NCBI GenBank assembly: GCA_963775125.1
Contig: CAVZHQ010000007.1
Span: 496,001 to 560,000 of the forward strand
DNA length: 64,000 bases
Direction: 5' to 3'
Source of the DNA: JAHECQ01 sp963775125
Lineage (GTDB): Bacteria > Actinomycetota > Acidimicrobiia > Acidimicrobiales > SZUA-35
In this document: piece after piece, positions 38,695 to 45,490 of the stretch
How the letters are laid out: every line of letters starts with the position of its first letter
How positions within the stretch are numbered: the stretch's first letter is position 1
The notes under the pieces: generated by a model
Told to the model about the DNA's origin: nothing
What the model saw: the letters and a program-made list of their open reading frames with translations, nothing else
Databases searched by the model: none
Translations under genes and position numbers: made by a program

Positions 38695-39375
38695 ATGGGG
38701 CCGTCGTCGTTGATCCGCCAACGTCCTTTTCTCGAACAGCTGCACCCGGTCACCGTCGAATGGCTCGAGGCTCACGCCGACATGCGAACGCTTCGACCCG
38801 GGGACGTGCTGTTCTCCGAGGGCAACGCCTCGCTCGGCCTCTTCCTGATCAAAGGGGGACTGCTTCGGATCGAGCGGTTGGTCTCGACGGGGCAGCGTCA
38901 GGTTCTCACGCTTGCGGGCCGCGGCGACACCATCGGGGAGATGGCGGTGCTCGACGGGTCGCCCCGGTCGGCGACCGCAGTTGCGATACAGCGCTCGAAC
39001 CTTCTGTTCATCGGCCAACGCGACATCGATCATGCGATGCAGACGTTTCCCGACCTCCCGCTCGCCATCGCCCGTTGCCTGGCCGATCGGCTGAAAGCCT
39101 TGACCGATCAGTTCGTCGAAGTGACCACGGGAACCGCCTTGTCCCGGACGGCGTCACGGGTTGCGCAGTTGGTGGACCCGACGGTGCAGTCGGGCCGATT
39201 CGACATCGAAGTCAGGGTCTCGCAGGCCGAGTTGGCGGCGTGGGCCGGATTGTCTCGAGAGGGGATTGTCGGGGCGTTGCGTGAGCTCCGGCTGCGAGGC
39301 GTGGTGGAGACCTCTCGGCGACGGCTCTCGGTGCTCGATGTCGCCGAGCTGCGCCGTCTCATTCACTCGTTGTGA
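38695..39375 (+). CDS. Crp/Fnr-family transcriptional regulator
   Basis: This 226-residue protein has an N-terminal cyclic-nucleotide-binding beta roll (RPGDVLFSEGNASLGLFLIKGG; GEMAVLDGSPRSATAVA at the phosphate-binding cassette). A dimer helix comes next, then a C-terminal winged helix with recognition segment VSQAELAAWAGLSREGIVGALREL. GEMAVLDGSPRSA keeps the Glu and Arg-Ser pattern of cAMP binders, so a nucleotide ligand is likely. It faces a gene for a cyclase-domain protein, so the pair may form a local second-messenger circuit; this is inference. No FeS cysteines of the Fnr type are present. Confidence 0.9.
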   Translation: MGPSSLIRQRPFLEQLHPVTVEWLEAHADMRTLRPGDVLFSEGNASLGLFLIKGGLLRIERLVSTGQRQVLTLAGRGDTIGEMAVLDGSPRSATAVAIQRSNLLFIGQRDIDHAMQTFPDLPLAIARCLADRLKALTDQFVEVTTGTALSRTASRVAQLVDPTVQSGRFDIEVRVSQAELAAWAGLSREGIVGALRELRLRGVVETSRRRLSVLDVAELRRLIHSL

Positions 39376-39508
39376 GCACCTGCGCGCAGACGACGGAGCG
39401 AGAAGCGGGCACGCTGCATACGTCACCGGCTATCAGGTCCAACCTCTGGAGGGAGTGGTACGAGGCCGAGGTCTCGCACCCCGGCAATCAGGACAGGTAG
39501 CCAGACCC

Positions 39509-39546
39509 AGACCTCGGAGCCGCTGCGGCGAGCGGCCCCGAGGTCT
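39509..39546 (+). terminator. Strong hairpin after the Crp/Fnr gene
   Basis: AGACCTCGG pairs with CCGAGGTCT and GCCGCT with AGCGGC around a 6-nt loop, giving 15 pairs with one mismatch. There is no U-run, so intrinsic termination would be weak in the classical sense, but U-less hairpin terminators are proposed for actinobacteria. Confidence 0.45.
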
Positions 39547-39586
39547 TCTGGCGGGAGAGTCTTCTGGCGGGAGAGTCTTCTGGCGT
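39543..39586 (+). repeat. 16-bp tandem repeat, 2.7 copies
   Basis: GTCTTCTGGCGGGAGA occurs at 39543-39558 and 39559-39574, followed by 12 matching bases. It starts within the 3' arm of the hairpin. Confidence 0.7.
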
Positions 39587-39690
39587 GACGCTCTGTCGGT
39601 CTCGGACGGTCTTCGGCGATCGGGACCGAAGGCCCTAGCCGGAATGGGCTCGTGCCGACAGGCTCAGATCAGCTGACGAACGGAGCCCAC

Positions 39691-40101
39691 GTGTTTCTCG
39701 AGACCATTCTTGCTGACGCCCTTCGCGGGGATGACGACGCCCGGAAGGTTCCTTCGGCCCTGACCGGCCGCTGGCGCAATCGTCTCGGCTCGACCATGGA
39801 GCTGACGGTCGGTGACGACCACGAAATCCATGGCACGTACCATGCAGTCGTCGGGGAGGTGAACCCCAAGTTTTCGTTCCGCGTCGTGGGGTTCATCGAA
39901 GGCGAGGCCCTGTCGTTCTGTGTCGACTTCGGCCGTCGTGGCTCGGTCGCATCGTGGTCGGGGCATCACCTGCAGGACGAACACGGTGAGCGGCTCGTCA
40001 CGCTGTGGCATCTGGCCCGACCGGTGCAGGAGACCCAAACCGTCGACGTCTCGAGGGCGATGCTTGCCGGTGCCGACGAGTTCGTGCGCGTCGAGGACTG
40101 A
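39691..40101 (+). CDS. Avidin/streptavidin-family protein, predicted cytoplasmic
   Basis: The 136-residue frame starts at GTG 39691 with GGAG 6 nt upstream; GTG at 39652 would add 13 residues. The sequence follows the avidin barrel strand by strand. LTGRWRNRLGSTMEL matches streptavidin LTGTWYNQLGSTF, GTYHAVVG matches GTYESAVG, SVASWSG matches SATTWSG, and LVTLWHL matches INTQWLL. AMLAGADEFVRV matches STLVGHDTFTKV. Against streptavidin numbering, Asn23, Ser27, Tyr43, Ser88, Trp92, Trp108 and Asp128 have counterparts (Asn30, Ser34, Tyr50, Trp89, Trp106 and Asp129 here). Ser45 is Ala, Trp79 is Phe, Thr90 is Ala, and the inter-subunit Trp120 is lost. Biotin binding may therefore be weaker or the ligand different. 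Unlike known avidins it shows no signal peptide. Confidence 0.72.
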   Translation: MFLETILADALRGDDDARKVPSALTGRWRNRLGSTMELTVGDDHEIHGTYHAVVGEVNPKFSFRVVGFIEGEALSFCVDFGRRGSVASWSGHHLQDEHGERLVTLWHLARPVQETQTVDVSRAMLAGADEFVRVED

Positions 40102-40121
40102 CCCGATCGTTCGGCCGGCAC

Positions 40122-40628
40122 TCACCCGTTCTGGCGAAGGTGCTCCAGTTGAGCCTCGGCGGCCCGTAGCCCCTCGATGGCGGCGCGGACTGCGGAACGT
40201 ACGAGGGTGATGAGATCGATGGATCCGCCCGAGTCGAGCGCCGCAGTCCGGGCCCAGCCATCGCCGTCCTGGCGGTCGAGGGCGTCGGCCAGTGCTTCGG
40301 CGTTTCCCTCGATGGACGCGGTGGCTTGCTCTACGGGCAATCGCGAGCCGGATGCGGCTTGTGGCGAGGCCCCGATGGCCGCTCCGGAGATGACGGGTGC
40401 GGTCTGGTTGGCGAGGTGAAGGGACTCGGTGACGAGCGCCGCGAAGTGGACGGAGGTCTGGCTGAGCACTTCGCCCATCGACGGTCCGTTGGGTCCTCGT
40501 TCGTCGATGCGATCGAAGAGTTCGGGATCGGATCGCATCGGGCCGGCGACGGCACCGAACCGACGGGCGAGGGACCGCAGCGTGATGATGAGGTCCTTCG
40601 GCGAGAGGAGGTCGTAGCGGTCGGACAT
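40122..40628 (-). CDS. Small helical protein, possibly DinB-like
   Basis: The ATG at 40628 lies 7 nt after a TATCGT element and gives 168 residues, a better-supported start than upstream ones. The protein looks all-helical (DLIITLRSLARRFGAVAGP; VRAAIEGLRAAEAQLEHL). A region near 45-65 (MGEVLSQTSVHFAALVTESL) recalls the four-helix bundle of DinB/mycothiol-dependent enzymes, where a His in helix 2 binds metal. The full metal triad is not evident. The function is unknown. It is convergent with the avidin-like gene (20 nt). Confidence 0.6.
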   Translation of the reverse strand: MSDRYDLLSPKDLIITLRSLARRFGAVAGPMRSDPELFDRIDERGPNGPSMGEVLSQTSVHFAALVTESLHLANQTAPVISGAAIGASPQAASGSRLPVEQATASIEGNAEALADALDRQDGDGWARTAALDSGGSIDLITLVRSAVRAAIEGLRAAEAQLEHLRQNG

Positions 40629-40635
40629 GCAGACG

Positions 40636-40641
40636 ACGATA
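40636..40641 (-). promoter_or_regulatory. Putative leaderless -10 element of the DinB-like gene
   Basis: Minus-strand TATCGT lies 7 nt before ATG 40628. Confidence 0.45.
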
Positions 40642-40696
40642 GTCGGTGCCTCCGGCGGCCGGTCGCAGGAAAACGCTCGCGCCAGCAAACGCGCGC

Positions 40697-40702
40697 TAAC
40701 CT
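40697..40702 (+). promoter_or_regulatory. Putative -10 element of the pgsA-pimA operon
   Basis: TAACCT would start a transcript about 45 nt before pgsA. A tiny frame GTG-CCT-GAT-CGA-AAG-GGC-CGC-TGA begins 9 nt after it at 40712. Confidence 0.45.
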
Positions 40703-40753
40703 GAACCGGGCGTGCCTGATCGAAAGGGCCGCTGAACGAAGAGGGAGAGCTCG

Positions 40754-41473
40754 GTGTTCGACGGAAGCTTCCGAACCGGTTTCGAGAATGTGGTGGCCCC
40801 CGTCGGGGGTGCGCTCCAGCGCATTGGGGTTTCGCCCGACTTCATCACGGCCACCGGCGTTGTCATGGCCGGCGCCTGCGCCTTCGCCATCTCGCAGGGG
40901 CGGTTCTTCACCGCCGCAGTGTTCTTGTTGCTCACGGGTCTGCCCGACGCACTCGACGGTGCAGTGGCCAAGGCGGGCGGCACCGCCGGCTCCAGAGGCG
41001 CCTATCTCGATTCGGTTTCCGACCGACTCAGCGATGGTCTGCTCTTCGCCGGGGCGGGTTGGTACTACGTCGACAGCGACACTCCCCGCATGGCGATCCT
41101 GCCGTTCGGCCTCTACATCGCGGCGTCGCTCGTGTCCTATCAGCGGGCCAAGGCCGAGTCGTTGGGGTTCGAGGCCAAGGGTGGGCTGATGGAACGAGCC
41201 GAGCGGTTCATCGTCCTGGGGCTCGGCCTGATCTTCGCCAGTGTGTTCGACTCCAATGTCCTCGATGTCGTGCTCTGGGTGATGTTCGCCCTCACCGTGC
41301 TCACGGTCGTCACCCGTTTCGTCAAGGTCTGGCGTCAGGCCACGGCGGTGCGCCCGGTGCCGGCGGCTCGCTCGACTCGGTCGGCGGCGGCCCGCAAGAG
41401 TCGACAGGTGCCAGGATCGCGAAGCAGCGCTGCGACGGCGCGGGACCGGCGCCGTTCGCGTAGTCGGCACTGA
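40754..41473 (+). CDS. pgsA: Phosphatidylinositol-phosphate synthase (CDP-alcohol phosphotransferase)
   Basis: This 239-residue membrane enzyme has the CDP-alcohol phosphotransferase signature from DALDGAVAK to AYLDSVSD, that is Dx2DGx2A(R/K)...Gx3Dx3D. The usual Arg is Lys. Membrane segments include AVFLLLTGLPDAL and IAASLVSYQ. The C-terminal 45 residues are very basic. In mycobacteria this gene, next to thrS/HIT and followed by an acyltransferase and pimA, makes phosphatidylinositol phosphate, the base of PIMs. GTG at 40754 has a GGGAG Shine-Dalgarno 6 nt upstream. Confidence 0.9.
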   Translation: MFDGSFRTGFENVVAPVGGALQRIGVSPDFITATGVVMAGACAFAISQGRFFTAAVFLLLTGLPDALDGAVAKAGGTAGSRGAYLDSVSDRLSDGLLFAGAGWYYVDSDTPRMAILPFGLYIAASLVSYQRAKAESLGFEAKGGLMERAERFIVLGLGLIFASVFDSNVLDVVLWVMFALTVLTVVTRFVKVWRQATAVRPVPAARSTRSAAARKSRQVPGSRSSAATARDRRRSRSRH

Positions 41474-41485
41474 TCACCCGCTCCT

Positions 41486-42388
41486 GTGCAGGACCGGGTG
41501 AGTAGGCAGCGCCGTTTGCTCGAATTGGGGTCAGCGCTCGTTCGGCCCTTGCCGATCGGGCTGCTGGATCGACTCGGTTCGGGAATCGGTCGGCTTGTGC
41601 TACGTCGGTCGCCGGAACGGGGTCGGGGCCTGGCGGCAAACCTGACCCGCGTGCTTCCCGAAGCCTCGGCGGCCGAGATCGACCGACTCGTTGCCGACGG
41701 CTTTGCGTCCTACGGGCGGTATTGGGGCGAGACGCTGCGGCTGCCCGGGCTCGGGCCGTCGATCATCGATCGCCGGTTCTCGGTTGCGGGCCGGGAGCAT
41801 CTACTCGCCACTCGCCAGGCCGGGTTCGGCCCCATTGTGGTGCTGCCCCACCTGGGTGGCTGGGAGTGGGCCGCCGCGTGGTTGACCCGGGTCGACAAGA
41901 TCCCCGTGTCCGCGGTCGTCGAACGGCTGCAGCCCGACGACGTCTTCGAGTGGTTCACTGCGCTCCGCGCTTCGTACGGAATCAATGTGATCCCGCTCGG
42001 CCCCGGCTCGTTCAGCTCCCTCACCGCGGCAGTCAAGGACAAGGATGTGGTCTGTCTGTTGGGCGACCGAGATCTGACGACCAGCGGAACCGTCGTCGAG
42101 TTCTTCGGCGCCCCGGCATCGTTGCCGACTGGGCCGGCGATGTTGTCGCTTCGGACCGGGGCACCGATCCACGTCACGGCGGTCTACTTCACCGAACACG
42201 GTCATCACTGCATCGTCGGATCCCCCATCTGGCCCGAACGCAAGGGACGCCTCCGCGACGACGCCGTGGCCCTGACGCAACGCTGCGCGAGCGAGCTCGA
42301 GCCACTGATCCGACGGGCGCCGGAGCAGTGGCACGTACTCGAACCGCTCTGGGACACCGGGAAAGGACCGTCGTGCGAGTCGGCATGA
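41486..42388 (+). CDS. Phosphatidylinositol mannoside acyltransferase (LpxL/HtrB-like)
   Basis: This 300-residue protein is of the lysophospholipid acyltransferase type found between pgsA and pimA in actinobacteria. It has the HxxxxE motif in VLPHLGGWEWAAAW, LLGDRDLTTSGTVVEFFG and GPAMLSLRTGAPI. It would acylate mannose on PIM at the inner membrane face. GTG at 41486 begins 12 nt after pgsA. The gene ends 16 nt inside pimA. Confidence 0.88.
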   Translation: MQDRVSRQRRLLELGSALVRPLPIGLLDRLGSGIGRLVLRRSPERGRGLAANLTRVLPEASAAEIDRLVADGFASYGRYWGETLRLPGLGPSIIDRRFSVAGREHLLATRQAGFGPIVVLPHLGGWEWAAAWLTRVDKIPVSAVVERLQPDDVFEWFTALRASYGINVIPLGPGSFSSLTAAVKDKDVVCLLGDRDLTTSGTVVEFFGAPASLPTGPAMLSLRTGAPIHVTAVYFTEHGHHCIVGSPIWPERKGRLRDDAVALTQRCASELEPLIRRAPEQWHVLEPLWDTGKGPSCESA

Positions 42389-43458
42389 TCTGTCCCTACA
42401 GCCTCGGATTGTGGGGCGGAGTGCAGTCCCAGGTGCTCGGTCTTGCCCGAACGTTGCGACGTGACGGGGTCGATGTCCAGGTGCTCGCTCCCTGCGACGG
42501 ACTCCCGCCCGAACCGTGGGTGACCCCGTTGGGCAACTCGATGCCCTACGCCCAGAACGGTTCCCTGGCTCCCGTTGCCCCCGATCCGGCGGCTCAGCTT
42601 CGCGTGCTGCGTGCCATCTGGGACGATCGCTTCGACCTGCTCCACCTCCACGAACCGCTTGCGCCGGGGCCAACGCTGACGAGCATCGTCGTGAAGCCGG
42701 TGCCCCTCATCGGCACGTTCCACGCCAGCGGTGAGATTGCGGCGTATCGCTATCTCCGCCCGTTGCTCCGGAGGCTGACCAGCCGGCTCGACATCCGTGT
42801 GGCGGTATCGGCCGAGGCCTCGGGGATGGTGCAGCGACACCTCGACGCCACCTGCGAGGTGCTGTTCAACGGTGTCGAGACGGCTCGGTTCGCCGCAACC
42901 GCCGAGCGTCCATCCCGCAGACGGGCGTCTGGTCGACCGGCGGCGCTGTTCCTCGCACGGCACGAACCGCGAAAGGGCTTGTCGGTCTTTCTCGAAGCCG
43001 GGGCTCATTTGCCGGCGGACATCGAACTGTGGGTTGGCGGGTCAGGTCCCGAGACCGCTCGGCTGCGCGCTCTGCACGCCAACGATGCGCGCATCCACTG
43101 GCTCGGCGATCTGAACGAGGAGGAGAAGTCGCAGCGGTTGCTCGATGCCGATGTGTTCTGTGTTCCGTCGTTGGGCGGTGAGAGCTTCGGCGTGGTCCTG
43201 CTCGAAGCCATGGCGGCGGGCACGCCCGTCGTGGCCAGCGATCTCGAGGCCTACCGGCTGACCAGCCGGGACGGCCTCGATGCGCGGCTCTTCTCGACGG
43301 GTGACGCAAGGCAGCTGGCGGAGTCGATCATGGACGCGGTCGACCGTGGCCCGACGGTGGTCGAGATGGTCGCGTCGGGTCATCGACGGGCCGACGAGTT
43401 CTCGATGGATCGCCTGGCCAGTGCGTACCTGGAGCGGTACGAACGTCTCGTGCCCTGA
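42373..43458 (+). CDS. pimA: Phosphatidylinositol alpha-mannosyltransferase
   Basis: This 361-residue GT4 enzyme transfers the first mannose from GDP-mannose to phosphatidylinositol. The start MRVGMICPYSLGLWGGVQSQV parallels MRIGMVCPYSFDVPGGVQSHV of mycobacterial PimA, so GTG at 42373 is preferred to ATG 42385. HLHEPLAPGPTL, ARHEPRKGLSVFLEA and LGGESFGVVLLEAMAAGTPVVASD are all family hallmarks. AAAGGA 5 nt before the start serves as a Shine-Dalgarno. The gene overlaps the acyltransferase end, so the two are coupled. Confidence 0.93.
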   Translation: MRVGMICPYSLGLWGGVQSQVLGLARTLRRDGVDVQVLAPCDGLPPEPWVTPLGNSMPYAQNGSLAPVAPDPAAQLRVLRAIWDDRFDLLHLHEPLAPGPTLTSIVVKPVPLIGTFHASGEIAAYRYLRPLLRRLTSRLDIRVAVSAEASGMVQRHLDATCEVLFNGVETARFAATAERPSRRRASGRPAALFLARHEPRKGLSVFLEAGAHLPADIELWVGGSGPETARLRALHANDARIHWLGDLNEEEKSQRLLDADVFCVPSLGGESFGVVLLEAMAAGTPVVASDLEAYRLTSRDGLDARLFSTGDARQLAESIMDAVDRGPTVVEMVASGHRRADEFSMDRLASAYLERYERLVP

Positions 43459-43474
43459 GCCGCCGCGTCCGGGA

Positions 43475-43480
43475 TAGGAT
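43475..43480 (+). promoter_or_regulatory. Putative -10 element upstream of the M48-like gene
   Basis: TAGGAT ends 13 nt before GTG 43494. Confidence 0.35.
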
Positions 43481-43493
43481 GCGGCGACCATTC

Positions 43494-44330
43494 GTGCCCT
43501 CCGAACCAGGAGTTCCTGCCCTGAGCGCTGACCTCGAAAAGCCTGCCCGATCGAACCGATCACTCGGCATGTTGCTTGTCGTCGGCGCAGTGTTCGCAGT
43601 ACCTCTGGCAGTGCTACTGGGTGTGGTCTGCCTGGCCGCCGGCCTCCCGTGGTGGATCGGCGTGGTCGTGGGTTTTGCGATCGCCGCCCTCATTCTCTGG
43701 CGTCGGGTACAAACCGCCGATGTACGTATCCTCGAGCCCTTTGCCGGGCGCACGGCAGGCGCCTCGACGGATCCGGTCGCGGCGGCCCGATTCGAGAACC
43801 TCGTCGAAGGCCTGTGCCTGTCGATCGGTGTGTCGGAGCCCAAACTCCTCGTTGTGTCCGACCCGGCCCGCAACGCAATGGCCGTCGCCCGGAACGATCG
43901 GCAGACGCTGGTTGTCACCGACTCGCTGCTCACCGATCTCCGGCGCATCGAACTCGAGGGAGTTGTCGCCGAGCTGCTGGTTCGGCTGCGCAGCGGCGAT
44001 GCCGAGCGGGCCACGGTCATGGCCGCGTTGGTGGGCGGGTTGCTTCTCGACTCGCCGCTCGGCGCGGTCACTCGTCCGCTGGCCGCTCGCCTGATGCGCC
44101 AAATGCTCGACCACTATCGTGACGTCACCGCCGATCAACAAGCGGTGGCGGTGACCCGCTATCCGCCGGGCCTCCTGGCCGGGTTGGAGCGAATTGGAAC
44201 CGGGCCGGTCCTGCCGGCAGGAGCGACGCCGGGCACCGACCATCTATGGATGGTGCCGCCGCCCCGTGCGGCCGACTTGTTCGACTTTGCGCCCCTCGAA
44301 TGGCGCATCGACATTCTCATGGAGAGCTGA
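43494..44330 (+). CDS. Degenerate M48 (HtpX-like) membrane protein lacking the zinc motif
   Basis: GTG at 43494 gives 278 residues (ATG 43479 overlaps the -10). Two membrane spans (GMLLVVGAVFAVPLAVLLGVV and WIGVVVGFAIAALILW) precede a domain that follows HtpX. VSDPARNAMAVARNDRQTLVVTDSLL is equivalent to the N-AFATGR...V.VTEGLL strand. IELEGVVAELLVRLRSGD occupies the place of ELEAVLAHELAHIRNRD. The HExxH zinc site is thus AELLVRL and is gone. ADQQAV sits where the third ligand would be, and APLEWRID matches the end motif HPPLEERI. It is likely a non-catalytic relative with a scaffold or regulatory role. In M. tuberculosis a different gene follows pimA. Confidence 0.65.
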   Translation: MPSEPGVPALSADLEKPARSNRSLGMLLVVGAVFAVPLAVLLGVVCLAAGLPWWIGVVVGFAIAALILWRRVQTADVRILEPFAGRTAGASTDPVAAARFENLVEGLCLSIGVSEPKLLVVSDPARNAMAVARNDRQTLVVTDSLLTDLRRIELEGVVAELLVRLRSGDAERATVMAALVGGLLLDSPLGAVTRPLAARLMRQMLDHYRDVTADQQAVAVTRYPPGLLAGLERIGTGPVLPAGATPGTDHLWMVPPPRAADLFDFAPLEWRIDILMES

Positions 44331-45410
44331 ATGACGGACCCGCGGCGGTCAACCCTGTTCGGATCCATCGTGGTTGCCACCGGCCTCCTGCTGGGAGCGT
44401 GTAGCGGAGGTGGGGGAGACGCAGCGCAACCGGTCAGCACCACTCCGCAGTCCACACAACCATCGACGACCTCGACCTCGGCGCCGACAACGACCACCAG
44501 CACGACGGAGCCGCCCACTACGCAACCTGCAGGGCCTCCGGCACCGCTCACCGGTTTGCCAGACGGCGACACCGACCTGAATCGGCCGGCGTTGGCCGTC
44601 AAGATCGACAATCACCGAGACTCCCGTCCGCCCGCCGGCATCGAGTTCGCCGATCTGGTCTTCGAGAGTCGAGCCGAGGGCGTGACCCGGTTCATGGCGG
44701 TCTTTCACTCCGACACCCCCGCAGTCCTCGGCCCGGTTCGCTCCAGTCGCACCACCGACTTCAGTCTCGTGGCTGCCTTGGATCGTCCGCTGTACGCATC
44801 GTCGGGGGGAAACGCAGCAGTGCTGAGCGGCCTGCGCAAACAGCCGGTGTACGCCGTCACTGCAGCGAGCGAGAGCGTCTACTACCGCGAGCCCTCGCGG
44901 CGAGGCCCCCACAACCTGTTCGTCGACGCCAACGATCTCTTCGCCCTGGCCCCCGAGGACGCGACGCCGCCAGCGCCCTGGTTCCAGTATCGAGGCGCGG
45001 CTGACGAGCCGTCAGGCAGTCCGGTGAGCGGCGAGATCGTCGTCAGTTTCCGCAACGCCCCGATCGTCGGGCTGCAATGGGACGCCTCGGCCAACGGCTG
45101 GGCTCGGTCCCAGGACGGCGCCGCCCACGTGACCGAGGCCGGGGCGCGCCTTGCGCCGGCCAACGTCGTGATCATGGTCGCCAAGTACAAGCGAAGTTCG
45201 GCCGACCCCAACTCGCCCGAACTGATCTCGACCGGGGAAGGCGACCTCTACGTCCTGACCGCCGGCAACGTCATCGAGGGGTCCTGGAGCCGACCCGATC
45301 ACTCGGACAAGCCGACCTTGCTCGACGAGGACGGCGAGCCGATCCTGCTCACGCCCGGTCAGACCTGGATCCTGTACCCCGAGGCCGACTCGACCACGCT
45401 CCCTTCGTAG
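44331..45410 (+). CDS. DUF3048 (YerB-like) lipoprotein
   Basis: This 359-residue protein has a lipobox (LLLGAC, Cys near 24). A Thr/Ser/Pro-rich linker (to about 65) and DUF3048 follow: RPALAVKIDNHRDSRPPAGIEFADLVFES and GVTRFMAVFHSDTPAVLGPVRSSRTTD. The C-terminal domain has PELISTGEGDLYVLTAGNVIEGSW. The lipoprotein would be anchored outside the membrane; function of the family is unknown. It begins 1 nt after the M48-like gene stop and is probably in its operon. Confidence 0.87.
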   Translation: MTDPRRSTLFGSIVVATGLLLGACSGGGGDAAQPVSTTPQSTQPSTTSTSAPTTTTSTTEPPTTQPAGPPAPLTGLPDGDTDLNRPALAVKIDNHRDSRPPAGIEFADLVFESRAEGVTRFMAVFHSDTPAVLGPVRSSRTTDFSLVAALDRPLYASSGGNAAVLSGLRKQPVYAVTAASESVYYREPSRRGPHNLFVDANDLFALAPEDATPPAPWFQYRGAADEPSGSPVSGEIVVSFRNAPIVGLQWDASANGWARSQDGAAHVTEAGARLAPANVVIMVAKYKRSSADPNSPELISTGEGDLYVLTAGNVIEGSWSRPDHSDKPTLLDEDGEPILLTPGQTWILYPEADSTTLPS

Positions 45411-45478
45411 GGTCTCGCCCCTCTGATTGCTGGTCGAAAAGTGGCCTGCTGCTGACCGACCACCTTGAGGGCGCTGCA

Positions 45479-45484
45479 TAGACT
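45479..45484 (+). promoter_or_regulatory. Putative leaderless -10 element of pdxS
   Basis: TAGACT lies 6 nt before ATG 45491. Confidence 0.5.
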
Positions 45485-45490
45485 TCGGCC

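Larger units (their letters stand above)
39376..39690. other. Intergenic region of about 315 nt
   Basis: It holds a strong hairpin at 39509-39546 and 2.7 copies of a 16-bp tandem repeat directly after it. A possible Shine-Dalgarno GGAG at 39681 lies before the avidin-like gene. A frame upstream of 39691 (GTG at 39652) could extend that gene. Nothing else coding was seen. Confidence 0.5.

Noticed and set aside
39543..39586. CRISPR-like array
   Set aside because: The units are contiguous 16-bp tandem repeats without spacers and no cas genes are nearby.
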